Shown here in pieces: positions 34,567 through 44,700 of a stretch of DNA of 64,000 nucleotides; within the stretch, counting starts at the first letter, position 1; every line of letters begins with the position of its first letter. The notes under the pieces are model-generated. The model was given only the letters and a program-made list of their open reading frames with translations, ran no database searches and was not told the DNA's origin. The stretch comes from Lentisphaeria bacterium. Its GTDB lineage: Bacteria > Verrucomicrobiota > Lentisphaeria > Victivallales > Victivallaceae. The DNA lies in the NCBI GenBank assembly GCA_017457105.1, contig JAFTIA010000010.1:1-64000 (forward strand), written 5' to 3'. Made by a program: the position numbers and the translations under genes.

Positions 34567-35805
34567 TCATTCTCCGTTGGTGCCGTCTTCCCTGCTGAAC
34601 GGCCATTTCCGGCGCAAATACGCCACTATCTGCTTATTGTATCCCGGTGATACAGTTTCCTGTGCAATGGAGAGCAGAAGTCCCACTGCCGTCAGACAGC
34701 TGAGCATATTGCTTCCCCCGTAACTGATGAATGGTGCAGGCATTCCCTTGGTGGGGAAGGCCCCGCAGATCACTCCGATATTGATGATCGCCTGAAGGGT
34801 GATAAAGATGGTGAGCCCGAACCCCAGCAGCATTCCGAGCCGTGAGTTTGCATTCAAACTGATCCGCATCCCCGCCCGGCAGAAGACCGCATAGGCAATA
34901 ACAACGGAGAGCATGGCGATCAAGCCCAGTTCCTCCCCGACGATGGAGAGAATAAAGTCTGTGTGTGATTCCGGCAGATAATGGGCTTTCATCCGGCTTT
35001 CCATAAATCCCACCCCGTGCCAGCCGCCTGCACCGAGAGCAAGGAAACTGTTCCATAATTGATATCCGGTTTTGGTCGCCACCTTTTCCGGATCAATAAA
35101 GGAGAGCAGCCGGGCCCGGCGCATGGGGTCACAGTTCATGATATAGAAAAAGCCCGCCACTGCCGCTACTGCAGGCAGCCCCACCCAGCGGGCGGGAAGT
35201 CCTGCCGCCAGCAGCATCAGAAAGACCATGGAACTTGCCAGCACCGTGGTGCCGAGGTCTTTCCCGATCAAAATCCCCAGCAGAACAGGAACCACATAAA
35301 GACAAAGGTTCAGCAAGCCCCCTTTCCACCGTTTGAGTTGATGGAAGGTCCGCAGATTGTCCGAACAATATTTTGCCGTGACAAGTGCCAAGGCGATCTT
35401 TGCAAATTCCGAGGGCTGGATCCCCACCTTTCCCAAGCCGGGGATCCGGAGCTGCAGCCAGCGGTGTGCCCCGTTGACCTCTTTGGTGCATAAGGCTGCA
35501 AGCAGAAGCAGAAACACGATGCCAAGCAGAACAGGTCCCCAGGAAGCGACCCGGCGGTATCCCAGAAGAAAAACCGTGATCCCGGAGCCCAGTCCCAGGA
35601 TCAGCCAGAGGATCTGCATCCGGAAATACTTGATCCCCGCAACGCCGTAACTGGTGGAATAGAGCATGGTAAGCCCGAAGACCAGAAGAAGGGTCGTTAC
35701 GATCAGCAGTGTGCGGGAGGCGGATGCTGCCGCATTTTCACTGCCGCCCAGAATTTCTCCCGGGAGTTTTTCCGGAGCCGGCATCATTTGTACTCTTCCG
35801 ATCAT
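34567..35805 (-). CDS. ftsW: Lipid II flippase/SEDS peptidoglycan polymerase FtsW
   Basis: This is a SEDS-family glycosyltransferase of the septal wall. The 412-residue protein has about ten membrane helices. Hallmarks include NGAHRWLQL, GIQPSEFAKIAL, IGKDLGTTVLASSMVFLMLL, HTDFILSIVGEELGL and the C-terminal PFISYGGSNML. I chose the start at 35805, where GGAAGAGAG precedes the ATG and the ATG overlaps the small-gene stop. RodA is the alternative, but ftsA next door favours FtsW. No paired penicillin-binding protein gene is present. Confidence 0.92.
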   Translation of the reverse strand: MIGRVQMMPAPEKLPGEILGGSENAAASASRTLLIVTTLLLVFGLTMLYSTSYGVAGIKYFRMQILWLILGLGSGITVFLLGYRRVASWGPVLLGIVFLLLLAALCTKEVNGAHRWLQLRIPGLGKVGIQPSEFAKIALALVTAKYCSDNLRTFHQLKRWKGGLLNLCLYVVPVLLGILIGKDLGTTVLASSMVFLMLLAAGLPARWVGLPAVAAVAGFFYIMNCDPMRRARLLSFIDPEKVATKTGYQLWNSFLALGAGGWHGVGFMESRMKAHYLPESHTDFILSIVGEELGLIAMLSVVIAYAVFCRAGMRISLNANSRLGMLLGFGLTIFITLQAIINIGVICGAFPTKGMPAPFISYGGSNMLSCLTAVGLLLSIAQETVSPGYNKQIVAYLRRKWPFSREDGTNGE

Positions 35806-36125
35806 CTCTCTTCCGCCCTTTCTTTGACAAAGATCCCCCACATCTGCCCGCCGTATTCCCACACGGCGGCGGTGGAAAACCCTGCATCATACCGTCCCCG
35901 GACTTCCGATTGCAGTTCTTCCGGAGAAAATCCTTCAAAAGGAGCCACCCGGCAGACCGTAACAGGGTGCCTTGCCGGTTCGCAAAAAATCAACAGCCGC
36001 TCCCCCGCTTTGCCCGCTCCGGCAATACGGAGCCGGGAACGGGCCAGAACGTTCCGGATCCGCTCCGAAACGCTCCGTTCATCCAGTGCCAGTTCATCCA
36101 GCAAAATACTCAACTGCCGGAGCAT
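35802..36125 (-). CDS. Small conserved-looking protein of unknown function in the ftsW operon
   Basis: This 107-residue protein has a helical N-terminus (MLRQLSILLDELALDERSVS) and a basic middle. The C-terminal half is beta-rich (ICRV-type strands, then VWEYGGQMWGIFVKE). The start at 36125 is favoured by GGGAG eight bases upstream. A longer frame from 36140 would overlap the upstream gene. Tight packing, 5 bp after the pyrophosphorylase stop and overlapping ftsW, supports it being real. No family recognised. Confidence 0.6.
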   Translation of the reverse strand: MLRQLSILLDELALDERSVSERIRNVLARSRLRIAGAGKAGERLLIFCEPARHPVTVCRVAPFEGFSPEELQSEVRGRYDAGFSTAAVWEYGGQMWGIFVKERAEER

Positions 36126-36130
36126 GAATC

Positions 36131-37540
36131 TTACTCCCAAACCTCCCGGACGCCTTCCTGAATGGCACGCCCGGCAAATTTCCGGAGCAATTCCGGGTTG
36201 ACCGCATATTCCGGGGCAAGTTCAATATCGGCGATCCGGCTGCCGTCGGCTTTCCGGACGGCAAATCCGGCACTTTCCAGCACCCGGGCATCCCGTTCCA
36301 AGAGCATTTCCCGGCAGCTTTCGGCAGAGTCCACCCCGGTGCTGTTTTTGGTGGGGGCAAACATGCCTTCCCGGTTGCCTTCCAGAATCACGGTTTTTGC
36401 CGCCAGCGGCAGTGCATCAAAGATAAAGGATTCCAGTTTGACGGCATTGGGTTCTTCCGGTTTCACCAGTGTTCCGTCTGCATCCATGCAGGGGACTTTT
36501 TTGTCCGCCCGGTGCCACGGGAGCTGCAAACGGCCGCCGGAAGTCAGACGGCTCACAAAATCCCGGCTGATCACATGGATGGCAGGGCTGCCGGCCACAA
36601 AGCGCAGAGAGCCGTCTTCATTCCGGCTTTCCGCCAGTTCTGCGGGCAGATCGCTGTATTCAATGATCTGTGTCCGTCCGCCGGTCACGCAGAAGTTCCC
36701 CAGTTTTTCGTAAGGATTGGTTTTGGGGAGCATGATGGCACTCATTTCAGAGCCTTCCAGCAGATGCAGTCCCAGAAACAGGGGGTCGATCATGGGGGCG
36801 AGGGGGTTATCCACCTGAAAATAGCTGATGACATCGCAATTTTCCTTCTCCATCCGTGCCAGTGCGCCGCTGGTTTTCAGTGCAAGCAGAGTCCCGCCAT
36901 GACCATTGGGGGAGAGGGAAAGGGAATCTTTGGCTCCCAGCAGGAGTTTCCCGTCCCGCCCGAAGGCAGGCATGGAGCCTTGCGTAAAGAACATCACCCT
37001 TTCCGGATCCAGTCCGAAATAGTTGTTTTCCCTGAAAAATGCCCGGGTGGGGCCATCGTTGATCACGCTGGTCATCAGATACCAGGTGATGGGTTTGCCG
37101 TATTTTTCCTGCGCGGCTTTGATGGTTCCTGCAAAGTAGCCGAAGAGGCTCCGCCCGGAAACCGGCCCGATGGGGTACGTCCCTTTGGGGCCGTCAAACC
37201 CCAGCCGGGTCCCCTGTCCGCCCGCCACGGTCAGCATACAGACTCTTCCGGAACGCAGAAGTTCCTCTCCGGCGGCAAATGCTTTGGCATAGTACGCTTT
37301 TTCTGCTTCATTCCGGGGATGTGCAGGGAAGAAGGGGGCGGGCGCCAGATCTGCCGGGATCGCTGTTTCCGGCCGTTTTACCACATAGGCAGCGGCAAGA
37401 TCGTTCAGCTCTTCAAAATCCAGTCCGGCAAGCTGTCCGGCAAGTTGTGTTTTCCCTGCTTCATCCAGCTCATCCCAGAAACGGAAAACCTGACCTTGAC
37501 CGGCATTTTCAGCGGTTTGGCGCAATTTAGCAATATCCAT
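36131..37540 (-). CDS. UDP-sugar pyrophosphorylase (UDPGP family, UAP/UGP type)
   Basis: It forms UDP-N-acetylglucosamine or UDP-glucose from UTP and the sugar 1-phosphate. The nucleotide-binding motif LTVAGGQGTRLGFDGPKGT near residue 107 is the eukaryote-like UDPGP signature, distinct from GlmU and GalU. Other segments are SLSPNGHGG and YFQVDNPLAPMIDP. The 469-residue length fits. I chose 37540 as start because AAAGGA lies 9 bases upstream; earlier in-frame ATGs lie in sequence without protein-like character. Association with ftsW suggests a role in wall precursor supply (inference). Confidence 0.88.
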   Translation of the reverse strand: MDIAKLRQTAENAGQGQVFRFWDELDEAGKTQLAGQLAGLDFEELNDLAAAYVVKRPETAIPADLAPAPFFPAHPRNEAEKAYYAKAFAAGEELLRSGRVCMLTVAGGQGTRLGFDGPKGTYPIGPVSGRSLFGYFAGTIKAAQEKYGKPITWYLMTSVINDGPTRAFFRENNYFGLDPERVMFFTQGSMPAFGRDGKLLLGAKDSLSLSPNGHGGTLLALKTSGALARMEKENCDVISYFQVDNPLAPMIDPLFLGLHLLEGSEMSAIMLPKTNPYEKLGNFCVTGGRTQIIEYSDLPAELAESRNEDGSLRFVAGSPAIHVISRDFVSRLTSGGRLQLPWHRADKKVPCMDADGTLVKPEEPNAVKLESFIFDALPLAAKTVILEGNREGMFAPTKNSTGVDSAESCREMLLERDARVLESAGFAVRKADGSRIADIELAPEYAVNPELLRKFAGRAIQEGVREVWE

Positions 37541-37601
37541 TTTGAAAAATCCTTTCAGGCTCAAAAAGCCCATTGAAAAATCTGCGATAAATCCATTGCA
37601 T

Positions 37602-37629
37602 ACTGTAATCCACCACGCCGTTTTTACAA
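37602..37629 (-). promoter_or_regulatory. Possible promoter of the pyrophosphorylase-ftsW-ftsA operon
   Basis: On the minus strand TTGTAA (37624-37629) and TACAGT (37602-37607) are separated by 16 bp, about 60 bp upstream of the start. The match is moderate. Confidence 0.4.
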
Positions 37630-37697
37630 GTCCCGAAAGGGATTTTCCGGAGAGAAAATATGCAGGTTTTTCCGGCAGGGCAATGATCCGGCAGACT

Positions 37698-38498
37698 TTA
37701 TTTGTCTGACATTTTTTCCTCTTGGAATTTCCGGTAGCCTGCAAGGAAATTCTGGCAGTTGGAATACCCGCACTGGCGGGCAATATCCGCAATACGGAAT
37801 TCGCCGGAGTGTATGATGGATTCCGCATGACGCATCACATTTTGCAGATAGTACTGCTTTACCGATTTCCCGGTGACTTTCCGGAAGAGAGAGGTCAGTT
37901 TCCGGCGGCTCATTCCCACGCTTTCAGCCAAAGCATCCAGTCCCGGATATTCAAAGGGCGGCCCCGTCAACTGCCGGATCACCGGATACAGTTCGCCGCA
38001 GGGGATCTCTTTCCCGAAAGGAGCGGAGCCGGAGTTTTCTGCATAGCCAATGAGCATCCCCAGGAACTGCATCAATAACCCGTTCCGTATTAACTCTTTC
38101 CCGCTGGAAAGTTCGCCATTTAAGTCTGAAAGCGCGTGGAGGATCCGGAAAAAATCCCGGCGTTCTCTTGCGGGGATCGTCAACTGCCGGACCAGTTCCG
38201 GCGGTACCGGGCCCGTCCAGCGGAAGTGCAGAAAACAACTGCGGTAAGGTTTGTTTTTGCTGACTTTGTATTCATGGGTCTCGCCGGGGAGGACGATATG
38301 CACATTTCCCTGCCGCAGACGCCATGCGTGACCGTTCACAATGCAGATCCCGGTCCCGGATTCAATGCAGTTGATATGCAGCTGATCCCAATGGACATGC
38401 TGCGCTGTATTCATTTCCGGTGCCGCCTGAAAGCAGTTGACATGGGTACACTCGATCTCCCGCCCCAGACGCAAGGCAAAGTCCGCAAATTTTTTCAT
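37698..38498 (-). CDS. AraC-family transcriptional regulator
   Basis: This 266-residue protein has an N-terminal cupin-like sensing domain (about 10-150, with HVHWDQLHINCIESG and IVLPGETHEY). A C-terminal double helix-turn-helix (about 165-265) includes LDALAESVGMSRRKLTSLF and IADIARQCGYSNCQNF. It starts one base after the stop of the dppF-like gene, so it is the last gene of the ABC transporter operon. It may respond to the imported compound and control the operon; a palindrome at 45114-45130 upstream of the first gene is a candidate site. Confidence 0.88.
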   Translation of the reverse strand: MKKFADFALRLGREIECTHVNCFQAAPEMNTAQHVHWDQLHINCIESGTGICIVNGHAWRLRQGNVHIVLPGETHEYKVSKNKPYRSCFLHFRWTGPVPPELVRQLTIPARERRDFFRILHALSDLNGELSSGKELIRNGLLMQFLGMLIGYAENSGSAPFGKEIPCGELYPVIRQLTGPPFEYPGLDALAESVGMSRRKLTSLFRKVTGKSVKQYYLQNVMRHAESIIHSGEFRIADIARQCGYSNCQNFLAGYRKFQEEKMSDK

Positions 38499-38499
38499 G

Positions 38500-39519
38500 T
38501 CAAATCAGGGGGCAAGCTGCCCAGTGGTTGTCGTTGACCTTCTGTAATTCCGGCACATTTTCCGCACAGGATTCGCAGCGGCAGCCGCACCGGGGCGCAA
38601 AAGAGCATCCTTTGGGGAGATTCCCCGCATCCGCCACTTCCCCCGGATTGGGGGGCAAGGTACGCATGGTGGGATCCGGGATCGGTGCCGATGCCAGAAG
38701 CAGTTTGGTATAGGGATGCCGGGGATCTTCAAACAGTTCCTCGGTGGGGGCGATCTCCACGATCCTGCCGGCGTACATGACCGCCACCCGGTCGCAGATA
38801 TGCCGTACCACGCTTAAATCGTGTGCCACAAAGATGTAGGAGAGCCCGTGGGCATGTTTCAAATCTGTCAGAAGATTGATCACCTGCGCCTGAACAGATA
38901 CGTCCAGCGCAGACACAGCTTCATCCGCCACCACCAGTTTGGGGTTCATGATCAGTGCCCGGGCAATGCCGATACGCTGCCGCTGGCCGCCGGAAAAGGC
39001 GTGGGGATAACGGGTTTTGTGTTCCGGTTTCAATCCGACTTCAAACAAAATCTCATCCACCCGGTCTTCCAGTTCGGAACCTTTTGCCAGTTTATGGATC
39101 TGCAGCGGTTCGGAAATGATCTGCCCCACTGTCATGCGGGGATTCAGACTGGCAAAGGGGTCCTGAAAAATCATCTGCATGGATTTCCGTAATTCCACCA
39201 GATCCCGGTTGTTTACGGAACCGAGTTCCACATACCGGTCTTTTTCGTAATTGAAAAATGCCTGACCACCGGTAAATTCCAATGCCCGCAGGATCGTCCG
39301 GACCGTGGTGGATTTCCCGCAGCCGGATTCCCCCACCAGCCCCAGTGTTTCATTGGGGAAAAGGTCAAAAGAAACCTTGTTTACAGCCTTGACATCCCCG
39401 ATCTTGCGCCGGATCACGCCCTGATTGTAAACCGGGAAAAATTTGCACAGATCCCGTACTGCCAGCAGCGGGAGTTTTTCACTGTTCCCGCCGAATGCTT
39501 CTGCTCCTACCGTATTCAT
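38500..39519 (-). CDS. Peptide/opine-type ABC transporter ATP-binding protein (DppF/OppF-like)
   Basis: An ATPase subunit of a type I importer of the Opp/Dpp family. Walker A is GESGCGKST, the signature is AFSGGQRQRIGIARAL, and a C-terminal oligopeptide-transporter motif has the Cys pattern (CSFAPRCGCRCESC) seen in iron-sulfur-containing OppF/DppF. The 339-residue protein begins at 39519, overlapping the DppD-like stop. It includes VYNQGVIRRKIGDVKAVNKV, typical of the F subunit. Confidence 0.93.
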   Translation of the reverse strand: MNTVGAEAFGGNSEKLPLLAVRDLCKFFPVYNQGVIRRKIGDVKAVNKVSFDLFPNETLGLVGESGCGKSTTVRTILRALEFTGGQAFFNYEKDRYVELGSVNNRDLVELRKSMQMIFQDPFASLNPRMTVGQIISEPLQIHKLAKGSELEDRVDEILFEVGLKPEHKTRYPHAFSGGQRQRIGIARALIMNPKLVVADEAVSALDVSVQAQVINLLTDLKHAHGLSYIFVAHDLSVVRHICDRVAVMYAGRIVEIAPTEELFEDPRHPYTKLLLASAPIPDPTMRTLPPNPGEVADAGNLPKGCSFAPRCGCRCESCAENVPELQKVNDNHWAACPLI

Positions 39520-40553
39520 GCGTCCTCCATCCTGCGTTTTTCTTCCAGAAGCTGACGGATCCCGGCGGCACGGTAACAGCAGATCATCCGGCCGTTGCCC
39601 ATATCCGTTTCCGGCGGCGGTTCGCCGCAGTCGCAAAGTCCCTTCTGGGCAAAGTCACACCGGGGGTGGAAGGGGCACCCCGGGGGAATATCCAGCAGAC
39701 TCGGTACCGATCCGGGAATGGACGGCAGACGGTCTTTATTTTTGCTCATGCCCGGGAGCGAGCGCAAAAGCCCGAAGGTGTACGGGTGCAGAGGATCTTT
39801 GATGATATCCACTACATTGCCCTGTTCCACAATTCTGCCCAGATACATCACTGCCACCAGATCCGCCACCTGCGCCACCACTGCGAGGTCGTGGGTGATC
39901 AACAGAACACTGTTGCCGGTTTCTTCCTGCAGACTTTTCATCAGAGCAAGCACCTGCGCCTGAATGGTCACATCCAGTGCCGTGGTGGGTTCGTCAGCGA
40001 TCAGCAGCTGCGGGCGGCTCAGCATGGCCATGGCGATCACGACCCGCTGGCGCATCCCGCCGGAAAGTTCAAAAGGATACTGCCGGAACCGCCGTTCCGG
40101 TGCGGGAATCCCCACGCGACCCAGCATGGAGATCACCTGCTTTTCCGCTTCCTGTTTGCTGATTTTCCGGTGCAGATAAAGAACTTCGCAAAGCTGATTG
40201 CCTACGGTGTGGACGGGACTCAACGCCGTCATGGGTTCCTGAAAAATCATAGAGATCTTGTCGCCCCGGATCTCATAGAGTTTGTCGTCTTTTTCGCTCA
40301 AAGAAGCAATATCCACCGTGGAGCCGTCTTCGTTATGAAGCAGGATTTGACCGCCTGTGATTTTGCCGGGGTGCTGGATCAGCCGCAGAATGGAGTAGCT
40401 TGTCACACTCTTCCCGCAGCCGGATTCCCCCACCAGTGCCAGAAACTTCCCCCGGGGGATCTCAAAACATACATCGTTGACCGCCCGGGTTTCCCCTTCA
40501 TCGGTGAAGAAACTTACCCGGAGGTTCTTGATTTCCAATACATTCGGATTCAT
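39516..40553 (-). CDS. Peptide/opine-type ABC transporter ATP-binding protein (DppD/OppD-like)
   Basis: This is the partner ATPase of the same importer. Walker A is GESGCGKSV, the signature is ELSGGMRQRVVIAMAM, and the C-terminal Cys cluster includes CPFHPRCDFAQKGLCDC. The 345-residue frame starts at 40553 with AAGGAGGGG 8 bases upstream. It lies 13 bp after the OppC-like permease gene and overlaps the F-type ATPase gene. Confidence 0.93.
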   Translation of the reverse strand: MNPNVLEIKNLRVSFFTDEGETRAVNDVCFEIPRGKFLALVGESGCGKSVTSYSILRLIQHPGKITGGQILLHNEDGSTVDIASLSEKDDKLYEIRGDKISMIFQEPMTALSPVHTVGNQLCEVLYLHRKISKQEAEKQVISMLGRVGIPAPERRFRQYPFELSGGMRQRVVIAMAMLSRPQLLIADEPTTALDVTIQAQVLALMKSLQEETGNSVLLITHDLAVVAQVADLVAVMYLGRIVEQGNVVDIIKDPLHPYTFGLLRSLPGMSKNKDRLPSIPGSVPSLLDIPPGCPFHPRCDFAQKGLCDCGEPPPETDMGNGRMICCYRAAGIRQLLEEKRRMEDA

Positions 40554-40566
40554 CGACAGCCCCTCC

Positions 40567-41700
40567 TTATTTGGATGCGTAAGGATCGGCCGCATCCCGC
40601 AAACCGTCCCCGAGGAAGTTGAAACACAACACCGCAAAGACCAGCATCACCACCGGCGCAAGAAGCCACGGATAGTCGATGACCGCTTTTACATTCATGC
40701 AGTCCTGAAGCATGACCCCCCAGCTTACCACCGGCGGCCGCAAGCCCAGCCCCAGAAAGGACAGACTCGTTTCCCCCAGGATCATCCCCGGCACCGTCAG
40801 CGAAAGGGACACGATGATGTGGCTGGTAAAGCCCGGCAGAAGATGCCGGAAAAGGATCCGGCTGTGGCTTGCCCCCAGAAGCCGCGCAGCCACAGCGTAA
40901 TCTTCCTCCCGCAGACTTAAAATTTTCCCGCGAACCACACGGGCAAGACCGGTCCAGGAGAGGAAACTCAAGGTCAGTGTAATGGCAAAATACATTTGCA
41001 GCGGATCCCAGTCGCTTGGAACTGCCGCCGCCAGTGCCAGCCACATGGGCAGGTGCGGGAAGGAGTTGATGATTTCGATCAAACGCTGGATCACCGTATC
41101 CACCTTGCCGCCGCAGTATCCGGAGATCCCCCCGATGATGATCCCGAACATAAAGGACATCAAAACCCCGATCAGCCCCACCGAGAGCGAAATGGTCGCT
41201 CCCTGCACGATACGGCTGAAAATATCATATCCGTAACGGTCCGCTCCGGACATGAAATAAACATAGCGTCCGGCGGCATTGTTCACCGCCGGAACTTTCG
41301 ACAGATCCACGCCGAAGAAATGGCGGTCCATTTCCCACAAGCCCCACAATTTGTAAGATTTTCCTTTCACAAAAAAGCCCAGAGGTGCATTGTTTTCCGG
41401 CGCACTGACATAGAAACTTTGCAGTGTCACAGGGTCGATCTGGCGTTTGACCCCTTTGGCATACAGTCCCAATTCTGTATTGAATCCCAGCCGGTGCGGC
41501 GGGCAATAACTGTAATCCAGATTCCGGTCATACTTGCCGTAAGGCGAGAAGAAGGGGGCGAAGATCGCCATGGTATAGAGTGCCACCAGAAGAAAACCGG
41601 AGGCCACTGCCAGTTTGTGTTTCTTGAATTTCAATGCCATCAGCTGCCGCTGATTGAGCATATCATACGTCAACTCTTTCGGGGGTGAAAACCAACTCAT
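40567..41700 (-). CDS. Peptide/opine-type ABC transporter permease (DppC/OppC-like)
   Basis: The C-type permease has 377 residues. It has an N-terminal cytoplasmic tail, a first helix near 35-55 (LAVASGFLLVALYTMAIFAP), a long extracytoplasmic loop, and about five more helices. The EAA-type coupling loop is EDYAVAARLLGASHSRIL. The loop between helices 1 and 2 (about 60-145) is longer than in typical DppC and could contact the tethered binding domain. It overlaps the fused gene by four bases. Confidence 0.9.
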   Translation of the reverse strand: MSWFSPPKELTYDMLNQRQLMALKFKKHKLAVASGFLLVALYTMAIFAPFFSPYGKYDRNLDYSYCPPHRLGFNTELGLYAKGVKRQIDPVTLQSFYVSAPENNAPLGFFVKGKSYKLWGLWEMDRHFFGVDLSKVPAVNNAAGRYVYFMSGADRYGYDIFSRIVQGATISLSVGLIGVLMSFMFGIIIGGISGYCGGKVDTVIQRLIEIINSFPHLPMWLALAAAVPSDWDPLQMYFAITLTLSFLSWTGLARVVRGKILSLREEDYAVAARLLGASHSRILFRHLLPGFTSHIIVSLSLTVPGMILGETSLSFLGLGLRPPVVSWGVMLQDCMNVKAVIDYPWLLAPVVMLVFAVLCFNFLGDGLRDAADPYASK

Positions 41701-44700
41701 TTTGCGGAACCTCCTCCTATTCTGATCCGGGGATCAATGGCAATAAGCAGTAAGTCACTCACCAGTGTGCCAAAGACCGATAATGTACTTAAAACCATCA
41801 ACATGGAGCCTGCCATGTTCATGTCCTGACTGAAAAGTGCGCTGAGCATCAGGGGCCCCACCGTGGGCAGGCTCATTACAATAGCAACAATGGAACTTCC
41901 GGAAATCAGCCTGGGGAACAATCCGCCGATCCCGGAAATAAAGGGATTCAATGCCAGACGCACCGGATATTTGAAAAGAAGTTTCCCCGGCCGCACCCCT
42001 TTGGCACGGGCGGTGATCACATAGGGTTTCCGCAGTTCATCCAAAAGATTGGCACGCATGATACGGATCATCCCTGCCGTCCCTGCCACGCCTACCACCA
42101 GTACCGGCGCCCAGATGTGCTGAAGCATATCCAGCACTTTGGCAAGATCCCAGTAGGGCTGAATGGCGTATTGGGCGGAAAAGAGGCTGTTGATCCCTGT
42201 AAGTGCCATCAGAATCAGTGCCAGCAGGAAGCCGGGGACACACATCCCCAGAAAACCCACTACCGTAAAGAAATAGTCTGCAACAGAGTATTGCCGTACC
42301 GCTGAATAGATCCCGATGGGCAATGCCACTGCCCAGGTGAAAATGATGGTGAAGAAAGAGATCAGCATGGTCAGCAGGATCCGGTCGCCCACCATGTTAT
42401 TCACAGATTTTCCGGTTTCCATGGAGTACCCCATGTTGCCCTGCAGAAGTCCCTGATCCGCCCGGTCACCGGTGACAAACCAGGTGAACCCCATCCAGTA
42501 CAGATAGCGTTTCCATGCCGGATCGTCAAAGCGGAAACGCTCCCGCAGATTGCCGATCTGTTCCTGGATCTCTTCTTCGGTCATGCCGGATTCCTGCAGC
42601 TGCACGATGCGGTTGGAGAGGTAGTCCCCCGGAGGCAGCTGGATGATGGTGAATACACAGACCGAAATGATCGCCAGTGTCGGCACCATGATGACCAGCC
42701 GCCGCAGCACAAACGGGTGACGCATGGCCACCAGTGCCAGAAAGAGGATCACAATCCCGGCAAAACACCAGCGGAGAAGCGTGGTCAGAAACGGCGTTTT
42801 CGCATTCTGTGCCGGGAGGACATCGGCTTTCAGGATCTGGGCCTTGGTATCTTCCTCGGTCCCTTTCTGGAATTGGATCAAACTGAAGGTTTCCGGAGCG
42901 GTGTTGCCGGGGGTGTACATCATGTATCCCTCTACGGCTTTTTCCGGAACATTTTTCAGGTCGTTGGAGACCACCACGGTTTTGGGCGGAGCGCAAGCCG
43001 GGGTGATGGTCCAGACATTTTCTGCGGCAATATCCGTCAGTTGTTTGATGCAGCTTTCCCGTTCCGCCGGATCCATGGTATAGCGGAAACGGTCATAAAG
43101 TTTGACCGCCTGATACATGGCATGATCTTTGGGGAGCTCCACACAACCGGGGTTGCCTGCCCGGGGATCGCCCCGCAAGCCGCCGGCGGCATACCACTTG
43201 TGCCATCCTCTGCCGTATCCGGCCCCGGCATCATTGATTGCCAGTACCCGGCCGGAAAGCCGGGGCAGATTTTCCGATTCGCTGGACCAGACGGAAAAGT
43301 CCACATCCCTGGAACTGTTCCGCACATTCAAAAGCGGTCGGGAGAGGGATTTATAAATGCACCGGATCCCCACCTGTGCCCAGTTGTCCACCACAAATTG
43401 TGCCGGACCGGCACCGGTAAAGTCGGTGAAATACAAATAGAATACGGGGACCCGCCCTTTTTCATCCACACGGAATCCGTCTGCGGAGCGTTTGGCAGGA
43501 TCCATCCCCATTCTTTTCCACACAAGATCCAGTTTGCGGTTGGCTTCCGCCGGATCAAATTGGGTGTAAGCGTGCCGCATCCGCACCGAAGGATAATCGG
43601 AATACGGGCCGGGATCCACCTGAACCGGTTCCGCCTGACCGGAATAGACGGCCTTAATGATCGTATCCCGGTCGATCGCCAGAGATAACGCCTGACGGAA
43701 CTCTTTGTCGGCAAGGAGTTTTGCCTTTAATCCGCTGGCCTTGTCTGCCGGGGTGACAAGGCGGTTCAGGTTGGGGCTGATGAGCCACTCACTGCGGGAC
43801 CCGGCAAGCCAGCCCCGGACAGAGTAATTGTTCTGTTTGGATAATGCGATGTATTCCGCAAAGTTTTCAAAACGGATGTAGCGGAATTGCATGGTCGCCC
43901 GTCCGCTGGAAACGGACATGGGCATCATCAGCTGATCCACGCCTTCCAGCTGGATGCGGTCGATGTACGGCAGCTGATTCCCGTGTTGATCCACCGCAAA
44001 ATAGTAGGGATTGCGGATAAAAGACAGGGGGGAAAGCTGGTTTGCCCTGCGGATGATCCACTGATCCAACCGGGGAAGCTGCGGATTCTGTGCGCTTTTC
44101 ATCAGGCCGTAAAGCGTTCTCAAACTTGACATGTTGTACCGCTGACGGAGTTCTTCCAGCCGTTTGGGGTCGCCGAAGGCCGGGTGGAACTGCCTCAAAT
44201 AATGCCTGGGATTTCCGACAGGGTGGTAGGCAAGCTGTTCCAGAAAGTCACCGCGGGGAACCGGGAAGATGAACCGGACTTTGTGAGGGCCGAGTTTTTC
44301 CACTCTGCCTTCCAGATCCCCCATCCGCAAAACCGTGTGCGCCTTGCCGGAAGTGTTCAAAGCGGTATTTTTGTATTCATCTTCATGCCAGTAAAGAATA
44401 TCGTCCGCCGTAAAGGGGTGGCCGTCACTCCAGCGGATCTTCCGCAGAGTGATGTCCCAGATGCGGCCATTGTCATGCACCTCGTAACTTTTGGCGATAT
44501 GGGGGACAATGGGGTATCCCAAAGGACTGAAACGGAAAAGTCTTGCGTAAGTCATGCGGACCATGGCGGCATACATTTCCGTCCCGCTTCCGGCAACGAA
44601 CTGTACCCATACCCCGCCGTAATGATGCACATTTTCCAGCGGATTCATCACCACCGGTTCCGGGCCTACACGCTGTGCCACGGGCGGCAGGGCCCCTTCT

